Shown here: one piece after another, positions 7,354-12,772 of the stretch
How positions within the stretch are numbered: the stretch's first letter is position 1
Layout of the letters: every line of letters begins with the position of its first letter
NCBI GenBank assembly: GCA_002297545.1
Contig: DBLZ01000127.1
Coordinates: forward strand, 1-15,592
Direction of reading: 5' to 3'
From: Prevotellaceae bacterium UBA711
GTDB taxonomy: Bacteria > Bacteroidota > Bacteroidia > Bacteroidales > Bacteroidaceae
Length of the DNA: 15,592 nt
Made by a program: the position numbers and the translations under genes
Notes under the pieces: generated by a model
What the model saw: the letters and a program-made list of their open reading frames with translations, nothing else
The model's database searches: none
Told to the model about the DNA's origin: nothing

Positions 7354-8226
7354 ATGACACTATCCATACTAATATCATCCTATAACTGGGACTGCACACC
7401 GTTAGTCCTCGACCTGCAGAAGCAACTGCCGGAGGATGCAGAGATAATCGTGGGCAACGACAAGAGCACATGCCAATCCGCACGCAAAGCCTACCAAAAA
7501 ATTGCCGCCATGAAGCATTGCCGCGTCTATGAACCGGCGCAAAACCTTGGGCGTTCGCGCATCCGCAACCGACTGTTCGACATCTCATCTGGCCAATGGC
7601 TACTATTCCTGGACTGCGACACACAGATAGACAGCCCACGCTTTCTGCAAAACTACCTTGATGCTATCAACAAGCATCCTGCCGATGTCTACTATGGCGG
7701 CATGAAGAATACCGTGGACTGTCCTCCCGGATGTGAACTCAGATGGACATACGAATCCACGTCTACCCGGCGGTGGACAACGGACTACAGGCGGAAACAT
7801 CCCTATGATGTCTTCACGACGCAGAACTTCATGATCCGCCGCGACGCATTTGTACAGACAAGGTTCCCCGAGGAAATTACCCAGTATGGCTATGAGGATA
7901 CCGTACTGCTGATGAGGCTGGAGCAAAAGGGCAAAACCATTTGGCACCTGGACAACAGCCTGATACATCTTGACATGGACACCAACAGCAAGTTTCTGGA
8001 CAAGACAAGGCAGGCCCTGCGCACGCTTCATTCCCTTCCCCCGGACATGCGCCCTCAGACACGAATGGTGAAAGCATACCTGTGGTTGAAACGCTGGCAT
8101 CTGCACCGTACCCTTGCCCTTGTACACCGGCTGCTGCACCCCATCACGTACAGAATTCTGTGCTCACGCCACGTAACACTGTGGCTGTTCCAGTTGTACA
8201 AATTGGGATATTTCTGCAGCCTTTGA
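7354..8226 (+). CDS. Family 2 glycosyltransferase
   Basis: A 290-residue cytosolic or membrane-associated GT-A fold transferase. It starts with the nucleotide-sugar-binding strand MTLSILISSYN (1-11), has the metal-binding DCDT motif (87-90) after LLFL, and the acceptor-side GYED motif (179-182) with a downstream H205. Such enzymes transfer a sugar from a nucleotide donor onto glycans or lipids; donor and acceptor cannot be told here. The last 60 residues are basic and Leu/Trp-rich with no clear membrane helix. The start at 7354 places the fold correctly; an in-frame ATG at 7330 would add eight residues. It stands alone between divergent rarA and glnS rather than in a glycan cluster, although fkp is in the same window. 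Confidence 0.85.
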   Translation: MTLSILISSYNWDCTPLVLDLQKQLPEDAEIIVGNDKSTCQSARKAYQKIAAMKHCRVYEPAQNLGRSRIRNRLFDISSGQWLLFLDCDTQIDSPRFLQNYLDAINKHPADVYYGGMKNTVDCPPGCELRWTYESTSTRRWTTDYRRKHPYDVFTTQNFMIRRDAFVQTRFPEEITQYGYEDTVLLMRLEQKGKTIWHLDNSLIHLDMDTNSKFLDKTRQALRTLHSLPPDMRPQTRMVKAYLWLKRWHLHRTLALVHRLLHPITYRILCSRHVTLWLFQLYKLGYFCSL

Positions 8227-8259
8227 TGCTTTTTACCTTTGCCTGCACATCGTATGTAA

Positions 8260-8278
8260 AAAGTTATTTGTAACTTTG
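8260..8278 (+). promoter_or_regulatory. glnS promoter element within an inverted repeat
   Basis: TAACTTTG (8271-8278) fits TAnnTTTG. It is also the right arm of a perfect inverted repeat, AAAGTTA (8260-8266), TTTG, TAACTTT (8271-8277). The repeat could be an operator or end the glycosyltransferase transcript; neither is proven. Transcription would start near 8284, leaving about 105 bases of leader. Confidence 0.45.
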
Positions 8279-8298
8279 ACGCGTGATTTATATACCCA

Positions 8299-8355
8299 CC
8301 TTTCCGCCAAGTGCGTACAGACGTGGCACACTTGCCCTGACAAGAGCGGAAAAGG
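8299..8355 (+). promoter_or_regulatory. Structured leader of glnS
   Basis: CCTTTCCGC (8299-8307) pairs with GCGGAAAAGG (8346-8355) with one bulged A. Directly stacked on it, CAAGTG (8308-8313) pairs with CACTTG (8329-8334). The two-stem element lies wholly in the leader, ending 33 bases before the glnS ATG. It does not resemble a T-box. A control role is inferred from position only. Confidence 0.4.
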
Positions 8356-8388
8356 CTGATGTAACCGAGAACAATATACAGACAGAGA

Positions 8389-10140
8389 ATGGCAACAAAC
8401 GAAACACAGGAGGCTCCTATCAAGAGCCTCAACTTTATCGAGAAGCAGATTGTGGAGGACCTGGCTGCCGGCAAGAACGGCGGACGCCTGCAGACACGCT
8501 TCCCGCCCGAACCGAACGGTTACCTGCACATAGGCCATGCCAAGGCTATAGCCATGGACTTCGGCGTGGCACAGAAATACGGCGGCGTATGCTACCTGCG
8601 CATGGACGACACAAACCCACAAAAGGAGGACATGGAATATGTTCGCGCCATAGAGCATGACATACAGTGGCTGGGCTACAATTGGGCCAAAGTATGCTAT
8701 GCAAGCGACTACTTTCAAGACTTGTGGAACTTTGCCGAGTGGTGCATCATGCAAGGCCGTGCCTACGTGGACGAACAAACATCAGAAGAGATAGCAGCCC
8801 AAAAGGGCACGCCCACCGAACCAGGACAGAACAGCCCCTACCGCGACCGCCCCGCAGAAGAAAGCCTGCGCCTGTTCCGCGAAATGAACAGCGGCAATGT
8901 GGAACCCGGCAAGATGATTCTGCGTGCCAAGATTGATATGGCCAGCCCAAACATGCACTTCCGCGACCCCATCATGTACCGCGTGCTGAACATGCCGCAC
9001 TGGCGGACCGGCAACAAGTGGAACGCATACCCCATGTATGACTTCACCCACGGACAAAGCGACTATCTGGAGGGCGTCACCCACTCCATCTGCACTTTGG
9101 AGTTTGTTCCCCACCGCGACCTCTATGACCTCTTCGTGACATGGATAAAGGAGTGGAAGGGAGACGAGGGCGACATGCAGGACAACCGTCCACGCCAATA
9201 CGAGTTCAACAAGCTGAATCTCAACTATACCCTCATGTCCAAGCGCAACCTGCTCATCCTAACCAAGGAGGGCGTGGTAAACGGATGGGACGATCCCCGC
9301 ATGCCCACAATCTGCGGCATACGCCGTCGCGGCTACAGCCCGCAGGCCATACTCAACTTCATGGACAAGATAGGCTACACCACATTTGATGCCCTGAACG
9401 ACATCAAACTGATGGAGGCCGCCTGCCGCGAAGACCTCAACACCAGGGCATTGCGCGTAAGTGCCGTGGTCAATCCCGTACGTCTTGTAATCGACAACTA
9501 CCCCGAAGACATGGTGGAAGAGATGCAGGCCATCAACAATCCCGAGGACGAGAACTCCGGCACACACGTCATACGTTTCTCTCGCGAGCTATACATAGAG
9601 CGTGAGGACTTCATGGAAGACGGAGGAAAGAAGTTTCTGCGCCTCGGCCCCGGCAAAGAGGTACGTCTGAAGAACGCCTACATCATCAAGTGCGATGAAG
9701 ACCCGGCCAAGTGCATCGAGAAAGACAGCGAGGGCAACATCACATGCATCCATGCCACCTACGACCCCGAAAGCCGCAGCGGTATGCCCGGTGCCGACCG
9801 CCGCATCAAGGGCAAGACCCTGCACTGGGTCAGTTGTGCGCACAGCATCCCATGCGAGGTGCGCGACTACGCATGCCTGTGGACATGCGAGAACCCTCGC
9901 GATGCCATCAAGCAATACGAGAAGGAGCATGGCGTGCGCGGCATTGATGCCATGCGTCCGTTCCTCAACCCCGATTCATTGCGCATCAACAAGAATGCAT
10001 ATATCGAGGAATGGGCCGCAACCCTGCCCCACCTCTCCTATCTGCAGTTCCAACGCCTGGGCTACTACAACGTGGACATGGACTCCGCTCCCGGGCATCC
10101 CGTCTTCAACAAGACCGTAGGGCTGAAGGACACAAAATAG
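8389..10140 (+). CDS. glnS: Glutaminyl-tRNA synthetase
   Basis: A 583-residue class I aminoacyl-tRNA synthetase that charges tRNA-Gln with glutamine in the cytosol. The HIGH signature lies in PPEPNGYLHIGHAK (39-52, HIGH at 47-50) and the KMSKS loop is MSKR (283-286), both in GlnRS form. YPMYDFTHGQSDYLEGVTHS (214-233) is the GlnRS active-site region, and the C-terminal half is the anticodon-binding beta-barrel pair. It is slightly longer than the E. coli enzyme (about 554). Its presence means the organism can charge tRNA-Gln directly. It is transcribed alone, with its own promoter and a structured leader. Confidence 0.96.
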   Translation: MATNETQEAPIKSLNFIEKQIVEDLAAGKNGGRLQTRFPPEPNGYLHIGHAKAIAMDFGVAQKYGGVCYLRMDDTNPQKEDMEYVRAIEHDIQWLGYNWAKVCYASDYFQDLWNFAEWCIMQGRAYVDEQTSEEIAAQKGTPTEPGQNSPYRDRPAEESLRLFREMNSGNVEPGKMILRAKIDMASPNMHFRDPIMYRVLNMPHWRTGNKWNAYPMYDFTHGQSDYLEGVTHSICTLEFVPHRDLYDLFVTWIKEWKGDEGDMQDNRPRQYEFNKLNLNYTLMSKRNLLILTKEGVVNGWDDPRMPTICGIRRRGYSPQAILNFMDKIGYTTFDALNDIKLMEAACREDLNTRALRVSAVVNPVRLVIDNYPEDMVEEMQAINNPEDENSGTHVIRFSRELYIEREDFMEDGGKKFLRLGPGKEVRLKNAYIIKCDEDPAKCIEKDSEGNITCIHATYDPESRSGMPGADRRIKGKTLHWVSCAHSIPCEVRDYACLWTCENPRDAIKQYEKEHGVRGIDAMRPFLNPDSLRINKNAYIEEWAATLPHLSYLQFQRLGYYNVDMDSAPGHPVFNKTVGLKDTK

Positions 10141-10330
10141 CACAGTCTCCCTCCAAACGTCACCCTGCCTCCCTTCTCCCCATGTACACCTTAATATAAT
10201 ATATAATGGACGGGAGCAAGGGAGGCAGAACGTATTGGAAAAAGTATCACCATCACTCGGCCGTAAGAAAGAGGACAAGGATACACAAACTGCCGACACC
10301 AATCGCCCCCACCGGAAATCACGTAAATGT

Positions 10331-11482
10331 ATGCAACAGGAAGAAGATGATTATTTCCAGTCCGAAGAATTCATGGACATACTCGAACGCTACGAGCAGG
10401 CCACTGCAAGCGGACACACACCCTACATGGACATCGATGAGCTGATAGACGTGGCGGACTATTACCTGTCCACTGGCAAGTACGACCAGGCCAAGGAGGC
10501 TACGGAGTTGGCTCTGGAGCTGCACCCTGATGCCGAAGACCCTGTGACGATGATGGCCGACATCATGTTCGAGACACAGCAATGGAAGGAGGCTATCGTC
10601 TGGCTGAACCGTGTCCTTGACAACAATCCATTTGACCTACAGGCCTGGGTGAACATCACAGACAGCTACTTGCAGACAGAGCAATATGCCGAGGCTTTGG
10701 ATAGTGCCGAATATGCCTTGGCCATACAGCCCGACCATCCACAGGCCACGCTGCAGAAGGCATTTGCACTGACGCATCAGGAGAGATACCAAGAGGCCGG
10801 TGAGATATTCGACCATTATCTGGAACAATGCCCCGACGACGAATTGGCCCTCTACCACGCTGCTTTCAACCTCTGCTTTCTCGAACGTTATGCAGAAGCA
10901 AACAAGATGCTTACACGTGCCGAAGAACTCAGTGAGGGGCTAAGCCCCGAACACCTCAACATCTGCCTGCAACGCTCATATACAGAGGCACGACTGGGGA
11001 ACCTACAGGAGGCACTGGCTGCTCTGGAACGCTCCAAGTCATTTGTAGATCCCGACGCCAACGTGGACTATAACCTGCTCACAGGCCACGTCTTTCTGTT
11101 GTGCGGCCACCAGGACAAAGCCACGGAACACTTTGCCAAAGCCCTGTCCACAGCGCAAGATATCACTCACACCATGCGCGCCATAGCTCAGGTGTTCATG
11201 GATTGCCAGGCATACAACATAGCGTCGGACATCTTCCAAGAAATAGAGGAGCTTATCGTCAAGCCGGAATACGAAGAATCACGTGCGGACATCATAAAGG
11301 CCATCTGCCCGTCACAAGCCTATTGCTACTATCAGACTGGACACAAGGCCGAATATCTCTACTACCTGCATATGGCAGTGCAACTGAACCCGCATGACAC
11401 CGAGATCTTCTTCCGCGACGTATTCCCTCTTGGAGCGCGGCCAGAGGATTACCCCTACTATGCAGAGAACAGTCCGGACTGA
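10331..11482 (+). CDS. Tetratricopeptide-repeat protein
   Basis: A 383-residue protein made almost entirely of TPR-like helical pairs from about residue 35 on, seen as repeated A-L-x-x-x-P-x and 'Y-x-E-A' spacing (KYDQAKEATELALELHPDA, QYAEALDSAEYALAIQPDH, RYQEAGEIFDHYLEQCPDD). No signal peptide or membrane segment is visible, so it is probably cytosolic and acts in protein-protein contacts. I chose the ATG at 10331 because the following QSEEF segment resembles the N-terminus of similar Bacteroidales proteins as I remember them. A TTG at 10235 with a GGGAGG stretch before it would add 32 polar, low-complexity residues. It follows glnS by 190 bases in which I see no promoter or terminator. Specific function unknown. 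Confidence 0.85.
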   Translation: MQQEEDDYFQSEEFMDILERYEQATASGHTPYMDIDELIDVADYYLSTGKYDQAKEATELALELHPDAEDPVTMMADIMFETQQWKEAIVWLNRVLDNNPFDLQAWVNITDSYLQTEQYAEALDSAEYALAIQPDHPQATLQKAFALTHQERYQEAGEIFDHYLEQCPDDELALYHAAFNLCFLERYAEANKMLTRAEELSEGLSPEHLNICLQRSYTEARLGNLQEALAALERSKSFVDPDANVDYNLLTGHVFLLCGHQDKATEHFAKALSTAQDITHTMRAIAQVFMDCQAYNIASDIFQEIEELIVKPEYEESRADIIKAICPSQAYCYYQTGHKAEYLYYLHMAVQLNPHDTEIFFRDVFPLGARPEDYPYYAENSPD

Positions 11483-11504
11483 GCATCTTTCGCCACCGGA
11501 ATAA

Positions 11505-11534
11505 ACATGGTCTGACCGGAAGCGCACGCCATGT
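11505..11534. terminator. Weak candidate bidirectional terminator
   Basis: ACATGG (11505-11510) and CCATGT (11529-11534) form a 6-bp stem between the convergent TPR and hxlR genes. There is no T-tract on either side, so the call is weak. Confidence 0.2.
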
Positions 11535-11543
11535 CACCATTAT

Positions 11544-11927
11544 TCACTTATCATAGCGGCCGCCATTCCTTTTGCGGTCCATCATGATGGACGCCTTGTT
11601 TTCCATTGCCCACGCAACCAAAGCATTGATATGTGGCAGCAATGATTGCGCCCTCGCCGTCAGTGCATATTCCACACGCGGCGGCACCTCCGGGAAGACT
11701 GTGCGTGTGACATATCCGTCCTCCTCCAAAGTGCGCAACGTAGAAGTAAGCATCTTCTGCGACACATCCGGTATCAACTGTTGCAGTTCCTTGAACCTGA
11801 GGCTGTCCTTGCCGGCATTGACAAGAGAGTAGAAAACCAGCAAAGCCCACTTGTTGCCTATACGCGACAGTATCTGACGTATAGGGCAATCAGGGAACAT
11901 TGCATTTTTTATCGTATCCTGACTCAT
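11544..11927 (-). CDS. HxlR-family winged-helix transcriptional regulator
   Basis: A 127-residue DNA-binding protein. It has the family's layout: C14 in the CPIRQIL segment just before the first helix, GNKWALLVFYSL (25-36), a recognition helix in SQKMLTSTLRTLEEDGYV (56-73), and a wing at VPPRVEYALT (81-90). HxlR proteins act as dimers, often sensing aldehydes, quinones or oxidants, and in several members the conserved N-terminal Cys is the sensor. The start matches the family length and lies 25 bases from a good promoter. It is divergent from the cupin gene across 236 bases full of palindromes, which suggests it controls both. The inducer cannot be read from sequence. Confidence 0.9.
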   Translation of the reverse strand: MSQDTIKNAMFPDCPIRQILSRIGNKWALLVFYSLVNAGKDSLRFKELQQLIPDVSQKMLTSTLRTLEEDGYVTRTVFPEVPPRVEYALTARAQSLLPHINALVAWAMENKASIMMDRKRNGGRYDK

Positions 11928-11943
11928 GGCGTATGGATGTTGT

Positions 11944-11983
11944 TTGCATGTACAAAGGTATGCAATTACATTGGTACAGCAAA
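11944..11983 (-). promoter_or_regulatory. hxlR promoter with overlapping inverted repeat
   Basis: On the minus strand TTTG (11983-11980), a 19-base spacer and TACCTTTG (11960-11953) match the Bacteroidetes promoter well. TTGCAT (11944-11949) and ATGCAA (11960-11965) form an inverted repeat with a 10-base spacer that straddles the -7 box, where a bound repressor would block transcription. This suggests self-repression. Confidence 0.6.
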
Positions 11984-12030
11984 AAAATTTACAAAAAAAA
12001 ATGAGTCATAACCCACTGGCATACAACAAT

Positions 12031-12048
12031 GGTTACTCCAACGTAACC
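12031..12048. promoter_or_regulatory. Candidate operator palindrome between hxlR and the cupin gene
   Basis: GGTTAC, six bases, GTAACC is a perfect palindrome with dimer-like 6-6-6 geometry. It lies 22 bases upstream of the cupin -33 element. A wider pair, TGAGTCA (12002-12008) and TGACTCA (12052-12058), encloses it. The TTAC...GTAA core resembles sites of some characterised HxlR-type regulators, so HxlR binding is plausible but untested. Confidence 0.45.
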
Positions 12049-12069
12049 TACTGACTCACAAGTACCTTA

Positions 12070-12109
12070 TTGCACAACTCCAAGAAATGTCATACCTTTG
12101 CACTGCAAA
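12070..12109 (+). promoter_or_regulatory. Cupin-gene promoter with overlapping palindrome
   Basis: TTG (12070-12072), a 20-base spacer and TACCTTTG (12093-12100) match the Bacteroidetes consensus. TTTGCA-C-TGCAAA (12097-12109), a perfect palindrome, overlaps the end of the -7 box and the expected start of transcription. It shares the TTGCA half-site with the repeat at the hxlR promoter, which suggests one protein controls both. Confidence 0.6.
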
Positions 12110-12114
12110 CACGA

Positions 12115-12139
12115 GCCGTCAGGACTGCAAACTGACGGC
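12115..12139 (+). promoter_or_regulatory. GC-rich hairpin in the cupin-gene leader
   Basis: GCCGTCAG (12115-12122) and CTGACGGC (12132-12139) form a perfect 8-bp stem with a 9-base loop between the likely start of transcription and the ATG. The loop carries a second copy of ACTGCAAAC (12124-12132), first seen at 12102-12110. It may stabilise the message or tune translation; the role is inferred. Confidence 0.45.
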
Positions 12140-12163
12140 CAGCATATCAAACAACATAAACAC

Positions 12164-12613
12164 ATGAAACAGATTACAAACATTGCGGAGGCGGCCAACT
12201 ACAAGGCCGTGAACCTGGGACAGCTCAAGGCATTAAGCGAGTACGAACTGGCACTTGGCCCGGACATCAAGATACCGGGCAAGGTCTTTGGCGGCAGTGC
12301 TCTTGGCACCACAGGCTGCGAATTTTCCATGCAAAGCTTCATGCCCGGCACAGAAACAGGCTTTCTGCATACGCACAAGAAGCATGAAGAACTGTACTTC
12401 TTCCTCAGTGGCCACGGCGAATTCCAGGTAGATGGCGACGTGTTCCCCATTGCCGAGGGCAGCGTGGTACGTGTATCTCCCATGGGCAAACGTAGTGTGC
12501 GCAACACAGGCGACTCTCCACTGATAATGCTGTGCATACAATATCTCGGCAACAGTTTCCTGGCCGAAGATGCTGAGGATGGCGTCATCCTGGATGATGA
12601 AGTCAAATGGTAA
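12164..12613 (+). CDS. Small single-domain cupin protein
   Basis: A 149-residue cytosolic beta-barrel protein. Cupin motif 1 is clear: H69 and H71 (HTH), E75 or E76, then G83 and G85, giving three likely metal ligands. Motif 2 (P95-I-A-E-G99 to N114) lacks the usual His: PMGKRSVRN stands where PxGxxHxxxN is normal, so metal binding may be altered or absent. The ATG at 12164 is used; longer frames would start at a TTG inside the promoter. Divergence from hxlR and shared palindromes suggest it is the regulator's target, perhaps dealing with a small molecule or stress product. The substrate is unknown. Confidence 0.85.
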   Translation: MKQITNIAEAANYKAVNLGQLKALSEYELALGPDIKIPGKVFGGSALGTTGCEFSMQSFMPGTETGFLHTHKKHEELYFFLSGHGEFQVDGDVFPIAEGSVVRVSPMGKRSVRNTGDSPLIMLCIQYLGNSFLAEDAEDGVILDDEVKW

Positions 12614-12668
12614 TATATCGGACACAAGCCTGATGCTCCATGGCGGCTAATGTTAAAGCACATAGCCA

Positions 12669-12676
12669 TACCTTTG
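12669..12676 (+). promoter_or_regulatory. Candidate -7 element before the cupin/fkp intergenic hairpin
   Basis: TACCTTTG matches TAnnTTTG on the plus strand, 56 bases after the cupin stop. No convincing -33 box is seen. No gene follows on this strand, so any product would be a small RNA or transcript antisense to the end of fkp. Confidence 0.3.
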
Positions 12677-12681
12677 CAAGG

Positions 12682-12755
12682 AGGCGAGGATAACCGACAG
12701 ACGGCCCCTCGAAGAAGACTCAATTTTTCTTTCTTCGGGAGACCGTCTGTATATG
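12682..12755 (+). ncRNA. Candidate small RNA, or shared terminator hairpin
   Basis: ACAGACGG (12697-12704) pairs perfectly with CCGTCTGT (12743-12750). Inside, 12708-12717 pairs with 12730-12739 (core GAAGAA/TTCTTC), with a T-rich loop. Two G-U pairs in the inner stem occur only in plus-strand RNA and would be mismatches on the minus strand. A -7-like box lies just upstream. It may be a short RNA of about 70 bases, or simply the end of the convergent cupin and fkp transcripts; the lack of a T-tract weakens the terminator reading but does not exclude it. Confidence 0.35.
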
Positions 12756-12772
12756 TTTGCAGGATGTCGTAC

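Noticed and set aside
12752..12759. TATGTTTG as a promoter for a transcript antisense to fkp
   Set aside because: TAnnTTTG matches arise by chance several times in 15 kb, there is no -33 partner, and no structure follows.
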